Positions 43,590-52,880 of a DNA stretch of 64,000 nt are shown here, one piece after another (position 1 is the first letter of the stretch; every line of letters begins with the position of its first letter). The position numbers were made by a program, and so were the translations under genes. The notes beneath the pieces are model-generated. The model saw nothing but the letters and a program-made list of their open reading frames with translations, made no database searches and was not told where the DNA came from. This DNA is from Paenibacillus sp. ACRRX (lineage in GTDB: Bacteria; Bacillota; Bacilli; Paenibacillales; Paenibacillaceae), in contig NZ_JAKRNK010000001.1 of assembly GCF_022346885.1 (NCBI RefSeq), forward strand, positions 806,001 to 870,000. The letters are read 5' to 3'.

Positions 43590-45128
43590 ATGAAAAAAAT
43601 TATATATATTCCGCTGGATGAACGTCCGTGCAATTACGAATTTCCGGCACTTCTTGCCGCGGGAACGGATTATCATGTTGTCCGTCCGGATATGAGCATG
43701 ATGGGGCTGAAGAAGCGCCCTGGAGACATCGAACAGCTATGGGCCTGGCTATTCGAGCAAGCGCGTGATGCAGACGGAGCGATTGTGTCCTTGGACACAT
43801 TGCTATACGGAGGAATAATCCCCTCGCGGCTGCATGAGATGACAGCGGAACAATGTGCGGAGCAATTGGAAAAGCTCCGTCAATTGAAGCGGATCAACCC
43901 GGCTTTGCATGTATTTGCTTATCAGCTCATTATGCGTTGCCCGCGCTATTCCAGCAGTGATGAAGAACCGGATTATTACGAGAATTGGGGCAGGGAGATT
44001 TTCCGGCGCGGCTATGTCCGCCATCGGTTGGAGCTGGGCATCGTGACGGAAGAAGAGCAAAATGAATTGCAGCAGATTGAGGATGTTTTGCCTGAATCCA
44101 TTTGGCAGGACTACACGGAGCGCCGTGCTGTTAATTTAACAGCGAATAAGAGAGCAATCGAACTGGTGCAGGACGGGGCCGTCGATTTCATGATCATCCC
44201 ACAGGATGACTCGGCTCCTTATGGTCTGACTGCGGTGGATCAGCAGCACGTTCGCGAGCATGTCAAGAAGTGTCAGCAGCAGCTGTCCGTCTATATGTAT
44301 CCCGGGGCAGACGAAGTGGGATGTACGCTACTCGCCCGCATGATCAATCATTTTGAGCGTCGTAAGCCACGGGTGCATGTTCATTTTGCCAGTGTGCAAG
44401 GGCCGTTAGTGATACCTCTATATGAAGACCGTGTACTATATGAATCGGTTAAATATCAGATTATGGCGGCCGGAGGACTAATGTCGCCTTCCCTGGCAGA
44501 GGCCGATATGGCCCTATGCGTTAATACACCTGGCGAGAGCATGATGGAGTCGAATGATCAAGGACAGCATTATTTAGGGTATCAGGTATACCGGAATTTA
44601 GTTGAATTGATTGAGGTGGCTGATGATATTGTTCACCGTCTCGACAAGCCTTGTGTTATCGCCGATATTGCCTACGCCAACGGTGCAGATCTTGAACTGC
44701 TGCAGCTGCTTCGCGATAAGAAGCTATTGTTCGAATTGGCCGGTTATGCAGGCTGGAATACAAGTGGCAACACGCTCGGAACTTGCATTGCTCAAGGCAT
44801 GGTCTATGCCGTGTATGGCAATACGCCGCAGCATCGCGATTTCCTGTCACTACGCTACGTCGAGGATGGGGGCTATTGTGCCCATGTGCGTAGGGATGTA
44901 AGTGATCGGGTGCTGCCTGGTACGGGATACAATTATTTCTCAATCGACGGACAGCGGGGACAAATCGCCGAGCGGGTCAAAGCTGAATTGACTCGGTTCA
45001 TCGAGCAGCATTTGCATCATCCAGAGAATAATTATGAGATCGTGATCGACGATTGCTATATGCCTTGGAGTCGGATGTTTGAGGTCGGATTGAAGACCCA
45101 TGTCCGTGATACGAAGCAAGGACAATAA
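43590..45128 (+). CDS. DUF4127 family protein
   Basis: 512 residues. The family-typical opening KKIIYIPLDERPCNYEFPAL and internal DGAIVSLDTLLYGGIIPSRL, DFMIIPQDDSAPYGLTAVDQ, PGADEVGCTLLARM, ANGADLELL and AGWNTSGNTLGTCIAQG are clear. DUF4127 proteins occur next to sugar importers, but no enzyme activity is established to my knowledge. Conserved Asp/Arg/Asn clusters suggest an enzyme. AGGAGG is 11 bases upstream and the gene follows the permease by 15 bases, so it is part of the importer operon. Confidence 0.8.
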   Translation: MKKIIYIPLDERPCNYEFPALLAAGTDYHVVRPDMSMMGLKKRPGDIEQLWAWLFEQARDADGAIVSLDTLLYGGIIPSRLHEMTAEQCAEQLEKLRQLKRINPALHVFAYQLIMRCPRYSSSDEEPDYYENWGREIFRRGYVRHRLELGIVTEEEQNELQQIEDVLPESIWQDYTERRAVNLTANKRAIELVQDGAVDFMIIPQDDSAPYGLTAVDQQHVREHVKKCQQQLSVYMYPGADEVGCTLLARMINHFERRKPRVHVHFASVQGPLVIPLYEDRVLYESVKYQIMAAGGLMSPSLAEADMALCVNTPGESMMESNDQGQHYLGYQVYRNLVELIEVADDIVHRLDKPCVIADIAYANGADLELLQLLRDKKLLFELAGYAGWNTSGNTLGTCIAQGMVYAVYGNTPQHRDFLSLRYVEDGGYCAHVRRDVSDRVLPGTGYNYFSIDGQRGQIAERVKAELTRFIEQHLHHPENNYEIVIDDCYMPWSRMFEVGLKTHVRDTKQGQ

Positions 45129-45250
45129 AGTACGACGAAGGTTCGAGCTTCGCTAACGCTGCGAGGGTCTACAAATGTTGCAAATAACAGAAAAGGTGCA
45201 TGAACAGCTCAGGTGGATGCTGGAAGCACCGGAGAAGGAGCCAGCGAGAG

Positions 45251-46846
45251 ATGCATAACGAGCGAATGACAGATGTCGCCGTCCTAGGCGGCGGGTTGGG
45301 CGGATGCATGGCCGCATTGGCTGCAGCCAAAATGGGCGTGCGTGTGATCATGACAGAGGAGACGGATTGGCTCGGCGGTCAGCTGACAAGTCAGGCGGTT
45401 CCGCCGGATGAACATCAGTGGATAGAGGAATTCGGCTGCACAGAGACGTATCGCGAGTTTCGAGACCGGGTGCGTGCTTATTATCGAGAGAACTATCCGA
45501 TGTCAGAGGAAGCGAAGAATAATGAACTGCTTAATCCCGGAAATGGTTGGGTAAGCCGCTTATGCCATGAGCCGAAGGTAGCGCTGCGCGTCATCGAGGA
45601 TATGTTGGCCCCGTATGTGAACAGCGGCCGTATCACGGTATTGTATCATTTCAGACCAACTGCAGCCTCAGTGAACGAGGATCAGATAGAGAGTGTAACC
45701 GTTACACATATAAGCTCAGGTGAAGAAGTTGTACTAAGGGGAGCATACTTCCTCGATGCTACGGAATGTGGAGACGTACTGCCGTTAGCGGGGGTTGAAT
45801 ATGTAATAGGCGCGGAGTCCAGGCATGAGACAGGGGAGCCGCATGCGCTGGAAGAGGCAAATCCTCTCGATATGCAGTCGATCACCCATGTGTTTGCCCT
45901 CGATTATATAGATGGTGGCAATTTCACGATTGAGAAGCCTGAGCAATATGATTTCTGGCGTAAGTTCGTTCCGAAGCATACGAATATTCCGCTGTTAAGC
46001 TGGTATGCGAACGATACGGATGACGCGGAGAAAATGAAGGAGTTCGCCCTATTTCCAGGTGAAGGCAAGGACGCTTCTGGGCGGGAACTTCTGTCGCTGT
46101 GGACGTATCGTCGTGTCATCGACCCGGCTTTATTCGAGCCTGGTCTATATGAAAGCGACATCACCTTGATCAATTGGCCGCAGAACGATTATTTTCTGGG
46201 TTCCATTATTGACGTTCCTGTAGCAGAACGGGAGGAGCATCTGGCGAATGCTAGACAGTTAAGCCTCTCCCTGATCTACTGGCTCCAGACCGAGACGCCT
46301 CGTCCGGACGGAGGGCGAGGGTATCCTGGCATCCGGCTGCGTACGGATGTACTGGGTACAGAGGACGGCCTGGCGAAGTACCCGTATATTCGTGAGTCGC
46401 GCCGGATTCAAGCGATGTATACCATAGCGGAGCAGGATGTTAGTAAGGAAATCCGCGGGGAACAAGGGATTCGCCGTTATGACGATAGTGTAGGTGTCGG
46501 CAGCTATCATCTAGATGTTCACCTGACGACCGTCACGAACCGAACTTTCTATATTCCGAACTATCCGTACGAGATTCCGCTTGGTGCATTACTGCCGATC
46601 CGGGTCAAGAATTTGCTTCCCGCTTGTAAAAATATCGGCACCACTCAAATCACGAACGGATGCTACCGCCTCCACCCGACAGAATGGAATATTGGGGAAT
46701 CGGTCGGTTATTTAGCGGCCTATGCGCTACAGAATCAAGTGACGCCGCATGAGATACACGCCAATTCGGAGCATCTTCAGGCCTATCAAGCGCTGATTCA
46801 AAGGCAAGGGGTCCAAATCCACTGGCCGGACGATCTGGTTCTTTAA
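45251..46846 (+). CDS. FAD-dependent oxidoreductase (FAD_oxidored family)
   Basis: 531 residues. An N-terminal Rossmann FAD-binding motif (VAVLGGGLGGCMAALAAAKM GVRVIMTEETDWLGGQ) is followed by YFLDATECGDVLPLAGVEYV IG and a C-terminal RVKNLLPACKNIGTTQITNG C, as in the PF12831 family. AGAAGGAG 10 bases upstream selects ATG 45251 over 45200. Members in sugar operons are thought to oxidise a sugar hydroxyl. Here, with DUF4127 and two GHL10 proteins, an oxidation-dependent step in glycan breakdown is possible but unproven. Confidence 0.8.
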   Translation: MHNERMTDVAVLGGGLGGCMAALAAAKMGVRVIMTEETDWLGGQLTSQAVPPDEHQWIEEFGCTETYREFRDRVRAYYRENYPMSEEAKNNELLNPGNGWVSRLCHEPKVALRVIEDMLAPYVNSGRITVLYHFRPTAASVNEDQIESVTVTHISSGEEVVLRGAYFLDATECGDVLPLAGVEYVIGAESRHETGEPHALEEANPLDMQSITHVFALDYIDGGNFTIEKPEQYDFWRKFVPKHTNIPLLSWYANDTDDAEKMKEFALFPGEGKDASGRELLSLWTYRRVIDPALFEPGLYESDITLINWPQNDYFLGSIIDVPVAEREEHLANARQLSLSLIYWLQTETPRPDGGRGYPGIRLRTDVLGTEDGLAKYPYIRESRRIQAMYTIAEQDVSKEIRGEQGIRRYDDSVGVGSYHLDVHLTTVTNRTFYIPNYPYEIPLGALLPIRVKNLLPACKNIGTTQITNGCYRLHPTEWNIGESVGYLAAYALQNQVTPHEIHANSEHLQAYQALIQRQGVQIHWPDDLVL

Positions 46847-46871
46847 TCGATAGAGTAGTATAAATCAGCAG

Positions 46872-46912
46872 ACAGCCACTCTATTGATCATAAGGGATGG
46901 CTGTTTACTGAT
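46872..46912 (+). terminator. Probable terminator
   Basis: ACAGCCA (46872-46878) pairs with TGGCTGT (46898-46904), followed by TTACTGATTTT, after the oxidoreductase gene. Confidence 0.6.
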
Positions 46913-46973
46913 TTTAAGGAAATGGCAAATGAGCTACATATTACTCAATGAACAGTTTACGGAGGTTTGCACT

Positions 46974-47678
46974 ATGTTAGATTCAATTATTGAAACTTTA
47001 AAAGGCGGACTTATTGTTTCCTGTCAAGCTCTTGGGGAAGAACCATTCTACGGAAGTGATTATATGGCCCGCTTTGCTCTAGCGGCTGAAATGGGCAAGG
47101 CGGTAGGGATCAGGGCGAATACGCCTCAAGATATTAGAGCGATAAAAAAGGTGACGAATTTGCCGGTTATCGGCTTATGGAAGAAGGAGTATACCGGTTC
47201 TGACGTTTATATAACTCCTACCTTAACAGAGGTTGAAGGAATAATCGCTGCTGGAGCCGATATTGTCGCTACGGATGCTACATTACGCAATAGGCCGGGC
47301 AATGTTTGTCTTGGGGATTTGGTTAAAGAAATAAGGGAGGAGCACCAAGTCCTATTAATGGCAGATGTATCTTCTGTAGCAGAAGGAGTAGAGGCGGAGA
47401 GATTGGGTTTTGATCTTATTTCTACTACGCTATCTGGTTATACAGCCTACAGCCCGCAGAGTGAGGAACCAGATATTCAATTAGTTGCTGATTTAAGTCA
47501 AATGGTTAGCATTCCCGTATTAGCTGAAGGGAGAATTCATAGTCCTGAACAGACTGTTGAGTGTCTTCGGGCTGGAGCTTATGCAGTTGTAATTGGGGGA
47601 GCCATTACCAGGCCGCAATTGATTACTAAGAAATATACGGATGCTATACTTCAATATCATAACATTCCTGAAATTTAG
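46974..47678 (+). CDS. nanE: N-acetylmannosamine-6-phosphate 2-epimerase
   Basis: 234 residues, the normal NanE length. Typical segments: LKGGLIVSCQALGEEPFYGS, AVGIRANTPQDIRAIKK, VIGLWKKEYTGSDVYITPTL, GADIVATDATLRNRP, MADVSSVAEGVEAERLGFDL and ISTTLSGYT. It turns ManNAc-6-P into GlcNAc-6-P. GGAGG 8 bases before ATG 46974 excludes the longer frame from 46884. With the ROK kinase downstream it forms a ManNAc kinase/epimerase pair; no sialate lyase (NanA) is seen in this cluster. Confidence 0.92.
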   Translation: MLDSIIETLKGGLIVSCQALGEEPFYGSDYMARFALAAEMGKAVGIRANTPQDIRAIKKVTNLPVIGLWKKEYTGSDVYITPTLTEVEGIIAAGADIVATDATLRNRPGNVCLGDLVKEIREEHQVLLMADVSSVAEGVEAERLGFDLISTTLSGYTAYSPQSEEPDIQLVADLSQMVSIPVLAEGRIHSPEQTVECLRAGAYAVVIGGAITRPQLITKKYTDAILQYHNIPEI

Positions 47679-47726
47679 TCTTTATTAATTTATTTGCAGC
47701 AGCCTTTAATCGAGGAGGTTCTATGG

Positions 47727-48668
47727 ATGGAATATACTGGGGAAGTAGCTATAGGTCTGGATATCGGTGGAACTAACATGAAGTCGGGGATTGTAAATGC
47801 GGAGGGAGTGGTCATTCACCATTTGAATTGTCCGACGAAGGCAAATGAAGGTGGAGAAGCACTGTTAAATCGAATTACCGAAATGACGAAGGAATTAGAA
47901 AGGTATTCAAGCAGTCAAGGATGGAAGGTAAAAGGTGTCGGCATAGGGACTGCTGGTCAAGTTAATAGTCGGACAGGCGTTGTAATGGGGGCCACAGCTA
48001 ATTTGCCGGGATGGGCCGGAATGGAGCTTGAAAATCGGCTGCACTCCATGACAGGTTTGCCTGTATTGATCGATAACGATGCGAATGCCATGGCATTTGG
48101 CGAAGCGTGGGTAGGATCTGGCAGACAATGGAACGATTTCGTCTGTGTTACCTTGGGAACGGGAGTAGGCGGTTGCCTGATCCTTAATCATAGGCCGTAT
48201 CAAGGACGGGATGGGTTTGCGGGAGAAATAGGCCATCATGTTATTGAGTACAGTGGTTATCCATGCAATTGCGGCAGAACAGGCTGTTGGGAACAGTATG
48301 CTTCTGTTACAGGATTGATGAGAATGGCAGAAGAAGCTGGGGCAGAGCTAGAAGGGATTAGGACCGCGGAAAGTATATTCGCATCTGCGGAGGAAGGAAA
48401 CGAAGCATCTATTCACGTGCTGAGAAGATACACTCAGTATATTGCTGCTGGTCTGGCTAATCTGGTTCATACCTTTAATCCAGAGGGGATTGTCATTGGA
48501 GGGGCTATTACTCGACAAGGCGAATTTTTACTTCATCCGGTTCGTGAAAGTCTGTCGCACCAGCTGCTGCCTGTTTTTAGAGAGAGGGTTAGGGAAATTG
48601 AGGTTGTTTCGGCTTCTTTAGGAGATAATGGAGGTGTAGTTGGGGCTGTAGCAGGTTATTTTATTTGA
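47727..48668 (+). CDS. ROK-family sugar kinase (probable ManNAc kinase)
   Basis: 313 residues. ATP-binding motif VAIGLDIGGTNMKSG at the N-end, GIGTAGQVNSRTGVV, DNDANAMAFGEAWVGSGR with the catalytic Asp, GTGVGGCLI, and the ROK zinc motif CNCGRTGCWEQYAS. GAGGAGG lies 6-7 bases before ATG 47727. Its place right after nanE suggests it phosphorylates ManNAc (NanK role); other ROK members phosphorylate glucose or GlcNAc, so specificity is inferred. Confidence 0.88.
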   Translation: MEYTGEVAIGLDIGGTNMKSGIVNAEGVVIHHLNCPTKANEGGEALLNRITEMTKELERYSSSQGWKVKGVGIGTAGQVNSRTGVVMGATANLPGWAGMELENRLHSMTGLPVLIDNDANAMAFGEAWVGSGRQWNDFVCVTLGTGVGGCLILNHRPYQGRDGFAGEIGHHVIEYSGYPCNCGRTGCWEQYASVTGLMRMAEEAGAELEGIRTAESIFASAEEGNEASIHVLRRYTQYIAAGLANLVHTFNPEGIVIGGAITRQGEFLLHPVRESLSHQLLPVFRERVREIEVVSASLGDNGGVVGAVAGYFI

Positions 48669-48799
48669 AATTAAATTTGCATTATAATGTAACTTGTTAT
48701 AGCATACTAGTTTGCCTTTTAAAGGAATTTGTGTGTATCCTAAATATAGGTTAGTCTACAGGTTCATTATTTGTTAGGCAACCTGAAAGGAGAATGGAT

Positions 48800-49660
48800 T
48801 TGTCTAACGAGCAGGGAATGGGAAAGACGTTGTTATCCATAAGAAGTCATTTTAATGGATTAACCAAAACAGAACAAAAAGTTGCAAATTTTATTCTGGA
48901 AAACGCTCAAGATATTATTTATCATTCGGTGACCGAACTTGCAGAAAGAGCGGATGTCGGTGAGACGACGGTGATTCGCCTCTGCCGAAAACTGAAATTC
49001 CAGGGTTTTCAGGATTTTAAATTATCCCTGGCACAAGATTTGGTTAAGCCTTCCGATCGCTTATATAATGAAGTTACTGAAGAGGATGATGCAGCGACTT
49101 TAAACCGTAAGGTGATATCTATGCATATGGAGACACTGGAACAAACTTCGGAACTTATTAGCTCAGATCAGTTGGAGAAGACCATTGATTTATTGACTGC
49201 AGCTACTCATATTCACTTTTTTGGAGTAGGATCTTCAGGATTGACGGCGTTACAGGCCGCGCATAGTTTCACCAGGATAGGCAAGCAAAGCTTCGCTAAG
49301 ACAGATACGCACTTTCAGGCCATGACAGCTGCATTAATGCATCCAGGAGATGTAGCTGTTGGGATATCCATTTCGGGAAGCACCAAAGATACGCTGGAGA
49401 ACTTAAGCCTAGCCAAGAAAGCGGGCGCCAAAATAGTCGTTATTACCAGTAATGCGCGTTCCCCTATAACCAAACTGGCTGATATCGAACTGTTAATGGT
49501 TGCTAGAGAAAATCCATTACAAGGCAGCTCACTTGCTGCAAAGATATCCCAGCTAGCAGTTATTGATATTTTGAATGTCGGGGTTTCTTTGAAAATAAAG
49601 GATGAGGCTCTGAAATACCGCGAGATAACGGCAAAATCAATCTCTGAGAAACTGTATTAA
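48800..49660 (+). CDS. RpiR-family regulator with SIS domain
   Basis: 286 residues. The N-terminal RpiR helix-turn-helix (LTKTEQKVANFILENAQDII, VGETTVIRLCRKLKFQGFQD) is followed by a SIS sugar-phosphate-binding domain (IHFFGVGSSGLTALQAAHSF, GISISGSTKDTLENLSLAKK AGAK). It probably senses an amino-sugar phosphate and represses the nanE/ROK genes and possibly the importer operon. TTG 48800 has AGGAG at 7 bases; ATG 48794 lies too close to that site, so I prefer the TTG. Confidence 0.88.
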   Translation: MSNEQGMGKTLLSIRSHFNGLTKTEQKVANFILENAQDIIYHSVTELAERADVGETTVIRLCRKLKFQGFQDFKLSLAQDLVKPSDRLYNEVTEEDDAATLNRKVISMHMETLEQTSELISSDQLEKTIDLLTAATHIHFFGVGSSGLTALQAAHSFTRIGKQSFAKTDTHFQAMTAALMHPGDVAVGISISGSTKDTLENLSLAKKAGAKIVVITSNARSPITKLADIELLMVARENPLQGSSLAAKISQLAVIDILNVGVSLKIKDEALKYREITAKSISEKLY

Positions 49661-49703
49661 TGATTAAATCATTAATTTCAATTATATTAGTCGATCAAAT
49701 GAG

Positions 49704-49732
49704 AAGCTCTCCATCGTATGGTGAGCTTTTTG
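49704..49732 (+). terminator. Rho-independent terminator
   Basis: AAGCTC-T-CCAT-CGT-ATGG-T-GAGCTT followed by TTTTGT closes the rpiR gene. Confidence 0.8.
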
Positions 49733-49740
49733 TCATTCTG

Positions 49741-49839
49741 TGGCCAAATATTAGGTATGAAGCCGCATTGGTGCATCCGGTTCTTGGTGGTACGGTTGCG
49801 GTACAGCTCTGGAAGTCTAAAAAATTGAAGCAATACTAG
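49741..49839 (+). pseudogene. C-terminal coding fragment
   Basis: WPNIRYEAALVHPVLGGTVA VQLWKSKKLKQY and a stop can be read without any start. It looks like the end of a sugar-kinase or ATPase-type protein, but the family is not certain. Confidence 0.3.
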
Positions 49840-50001
49840 TAAAATCATTACAACATAAACCTAAAGAGTATACAATTTACTTATTAGAACGTCTTTGAAA
49901 TGAGGAACGTAATCGCAAAAGAAAAGAATATTATACCTTATTAGAATCATTAAAAAATGGAGTGCCATAAGTCTGCGTTATATATGCTGGAGGTAAGTGT
50001 C

Positions 50002-50412
50002 GTGGAAAATAGTAATAGGCTTCATTATTTTGATAATTACTTGGATGATGAAGATGTGTATTCTGCTTTAGAAAAATATTGGATTGATATGTTTTTTATG
50101 TTGTTGCATAAAGAAAATGTGGACGGAAGGGATTGGATATCCCCTTATTATAACACTACCTTCAGTAATGGGGAAAAAATGATGGATGGAAGTCCTATAT
50201 TTTCAGCGAAATCAACAAAAAAGAATAAAATAATTAAAATTATCCAAGAAAGCTCTAAGAATGCGGATTTATTATCTTATTGGATGAATAGTACTATGGA
50301 CAATAGGAGCCAGAATGAATTGGTGATCGTTTGTACATTAAATAATAATACCTTGGAAAAGATAAAAGACTTAATTATAAGTTGGATTAAAGGAAATTTG
50401 AAAGATACATAA
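50002..50412 (+). CDS. Uncharacterised 136-residue protein
   Basis: GTG 50002 has GGAGG 8 bases upstream and gives a protein starting MENSNRLHYFDNYLDDEDVY SALEKYWIDMFFMLLHKEN. It is acidic in the N-terminal half and basic near the end (KSTKKNKIIKIIQESSKN). A longer frame from 49957 has no ribosome site. No family recognised; first gene of the second array. Confidence 0.5.
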   Translation: MENSNRLHYFDNYLDDEDVYSALEKYWIDMFFMLLHKENVDGRDWISPYYNTTFSNGEKMMDGSPIFSAKSTKKNKIIKIIQESSKNADLLSYWMNSTMDNRSQNELVIVCTLNNNTLEKIKDLIISWIKGNLKDT

Positions 50413-50610
50413 TAAAAAGTCTAAGAAAAAATATAAGGATGAGAAGCCGCTTGACCTAAATAACTATAAACCTTTCGGCGTATGTATGGTTTTAAAGGGG
50501 GGTTCAAATAGTGCCCCGTAGGGAAAGTGAAAAATGTACAACCTAACTTGAATATCCCTATACCAGAGATTTTGAGTAGTAGTGACAGGGGACAGTGGGG
50601 GGAATCGGTC

Positions 50611-50748
50611 CGAATTTTCACGCTACGGGGCTGACGTCCATTGGTTATTAAATGTATAATCGTGGAAGAATGTCAGACAACCAACGACCCAATCTCAAAT
50701 AAGAACTATCTAGGGCTGGGATGTTTCGCAAATACCAAAATATTATAT
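50611..50748 (+). repeat. attC-like hairpin site 8, with insert
   Basis: Left arm CCGAATTTTCACGCTACGGG (compare site 12); right arm TTTCGCAAATACC-AAAAT-ATTATAT. The centre holds the GTCAGACAACCAACGACCCA block and a hairpin, shared with the sites at 53519 and 56663. Confidence 0.5.
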
Positions 50749-50965
50749 GAAATCCCATTGAAAGATTTTTATTATTTTTTTGGAACACCAACGATTGGTG
50801 ACTTTAAAACCTATATTTACATCAATGAATTTAATCTTTGATGTTTATGGGGCAGGAATATTACTTTCAAGAATGAAATTGCCTGTGGATACAACTGTTT
50901 AGCTAGATGAAGCATCATTAAATTTTACAAAGAAAACAATAGATATCTTAAAAATAATACTGCAC

Positions 50966-51039
50966 TTGCTAAGTCCGTCGGACCCTGTAGCATGCGCTCC
51001 CTTAAGCCTCTTCGGTTCGTAGGTACAAGATCGTTATGT
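50966..51039 (+). repeat. attC-like right half before HAD copy 2
   Basis: GCTCCCTTAAGCCTCTTCGG, then TTCGTAGGTAC-AAGATC-GTTATGT. The block CCCTTAAGCnTCTCGGGTTC is shared with the sites at 31326, 52881 and 57672. The left half is not recognisable. Confidence 0.5.
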
Positions 51040-51077
51040 GAAAGCTGGGCAAATCAATGTTTTAAGCGAGGTATCCT

Positions 51078-51752
51078 ATGAAGCGTCAATTAAAAGGTAT
51101 TGTATTTGATATGGATAATACTATTTTAAGATCAAGAATTGACTTCCAAGCCATGAAGAATGAAACCTATCAATTTCTCGTATCGAAAGAGATTCTAACC
51201 GATGGATATGATCTTAATTACCATACAACATCAACTATTGTTGAAGAAGCAATACAAACGAATCGAATGAGTGAAGAGTTACGAAATGATATGTGGGATA
51301 TTGCTAAGAAGCATGAAGTGTGTGGAATGAAGGGGGCAGACTTGGAGCCTGGTGCTGTGGAGGTCCTTAGTAAACTCAAAGGTAGATATCAGCTTGCAAT
51401 TGTAACGAATAATTCTGTTGAAGCTGCAGGAATCGCATTAAGAGATAATGATATTTCTGCATACTTTGATTTCATTATTGGCAGGGAGTTAATGAAAGCA
51501 TTGAAGCCTTCACCTGATGGCTATTTGCGAGTATTGGATGAGTTTAAGCACTCAGCGAATGAATGGCTCTCTGTAGGTGATTCATGGATAGATGGGAAGG
51601 CATCGATAAACGCAGGAATAAGGTTCATAGCTTATCGATCAGATATAGAAAAATTGAAGCAGATGAACGTATACCCGACTGCAGAAGTGTCCAATCTCTT
51701 GGAATTGATGAGTCTGATTGAGCAATTCGAAGAAGGCTCAGCCATCAGATAG
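51078..51752 (+). CDS. HAD-family phosphatase, copy 2
   Basis: 224 residues with all four HAD motifs intact (VFDMDNTIL, IVTNNS, ALKPSPDGY, VGDSWIDGKAS). It differs from the copy at 30648 at about 13 positions, mostly away from the motifs. GAGGTATCCT stands before ATG 51078. Two intact copies and one ruined copy in three cassette positions show that this gene has been copied or moved within the region. Substrate unknown. Confidence 0.85.
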   Translation: MKRQLKGIVFDMDNTILRSRIDFQAMKNETYQFLVSKEILTDGYDLNYHTTSTIVEEAIQTNRMSEELRNDMWDIAKKHEVCGMKGADLEPGAVEVLSKLKGRYQLAIVTNNSVEAAGIALRDNDISAYFDFIIGRELMKALKPSPDGYLRVLDEFKHSANEWLSVGDSWIDGKASINAGIRFIAYRSDIEKLKQMNVYPTAEVSNLLELMSLIEQFEEGSAIR

Positions 51753-51870
51753 CACCATGTCCACGCATCGGGGACAGGCCCCTCCCTCGGTCTTGCAGAA
51801 AGATTTCAAAGAAGCAAAGCAGCCGGACATACCTGGCATTGACCTGATCGTGAATGGTGGAGCGTTATAG
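51751..51870 (+). repeat. attC-like hairpin site 9
   Basis: Begins GCACCATGTCCACGCATCGG, parallel to the start of the site after HAD copy 1; the right end is GGTGGAGC-GTTATAG followed by GAAAT. Between HAD copy 2 and the gene at 51901. Confidence 0.4.
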
Positions 51871-51900
51871 GAAATAGGCATTAAGGAAAGCGAGGAAAAA

Positions 51901-52383
51901 ATGAGCAAATATTCTTTTATAGTTTCAAATCGTTCATTACCAGAGGTAGATTTAACGGGTGTTGTGAGAATGAAGTATGGAGAATATAAAAAATTGGATA
52001 TTCCATCTTCTGGAGAATCCCTTTTAGATCAATTAGATGAAAAGGACGATAATTTAGAAATACTAATATTGGATTCGACGAAAATGAATCATCTTAAGAT
52101 AACTCTTTGTACCAATCGACCATATGATTTGGAAGCATACATACAACAAGAATTTATTTATTGGTTGGAAGGGAGTTCAGATGATGCAGCTTGGAAAGAA
52201 CAACTTTATGAATATTTGAAAGGGCTAAAAAATATGAAAGACGGACTGGAAATATGGTCTATATGGTTCGGAGATGGCCCTCAAGAGATTGAAAAAATGA
52301 AATTTAAATTATCAGACTTACAATTAATTGATTTGGAAGCATTAAAAAGTATGAGCATGAATTACTGTATAAAATTTGAGTAG
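51901..52383 (+). CDS. Uncharacterised 160-residue protein
   Basis: Starts MSKYSFIVSNRSLPEVDLTG VVRMKYGEYKKLDIP and contains EAYIQQEFIYWLEGSSDDAA and LEIWSIWFGDGPQEIEKMKF. Soluble, acidic, alpha/beta in appearance; no family recognised. GAGGAAAAA precedes the ATG. The Trp-rich middle (WSIWFGDG) resembles small immunity-type proteins only in a general way. Confidence 0.6.
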   Translation: MSKYSFIVSNRSLPEVDLTGVVRMKYGEYKKLDIPSSGESLLDQLDEKDDNLEILILDSTKMNHLKITLCTNRPYDLEAYIQQEFIYWLEGSSDDAAWKEQLYEYLKGLKNMKDGLEIWSIWFGDGPQEIEKMKFKLSDLQLIDLEALKSMSMNYCIKFE

Positions 52384-52450
52384 TGATTGAGTTGATTGGT
52401 CAATTCAAAGCAGATGCCTGCATCCTATAACGACATGTGAGACCATTTAG

Positions 52451-52801
52451 TTGAGAAAGCGATGGATTATCAAAGAGAGGTTGGTTGCTAGTTTGCGTAG
52501 ATGGTTTTTATCAGGATTGTTACTCGTTTTTATATCATTAGTAATAGCTTGGATGACACGAATGCCTGAGATTTTAGTTTTTTTTAATTTAATAGTAGGG
52601 ATGATAAGTCTAACAATAGCCCTTTATATTCATATTGGATTGCGGTGGTTTTATATTTACAACGAGCTTAGAACTAATCATGAAGGAGCTGAGTACCATA
52701 AGAAGAATCGTCTAAAATATAAAATGATTATTTTTGGCTTGCCAAATGTAGGGTTCGGAGGAATTGTTAATGAGATTTTTGAAATTTGGCCTTGGACTTA
52801 G
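52451..52801 (+). CDS. Small membrane protein
   Basis: Up to 116 residues with two strong hydrophobic helices (FLSGLLLVFISLVIAWMT and ILVFFNLIVGMISLTIALYI) and a basic region (KKNRLKYK). The start is uncertain: TTG 52451 opens the frame without a clear ribosome site, and TTG codons further down are possible. A short AC-TATAAC-G sequence at 52428-52436 may be a collapsed cassette boundary. Function unknown. Confidence 0.5.
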   Translation: MRKRWIIKERLVASLRRWFLSGLLLVFISLVIAWMTRMPEILVFFNLIVGMISLTIALYIHIGLRWFYIYNELRTNHEGAEYHKKNRLKYKMIIFGLPNVGFGGIVNEIFEIWPWT

Positions 52802-52880
52802 CCGAGACTATTCCAAACCATCTGTATGACTAACAGATAACGATAGTTGACCTATGTATTTTAATGATGGCGCTGACATC

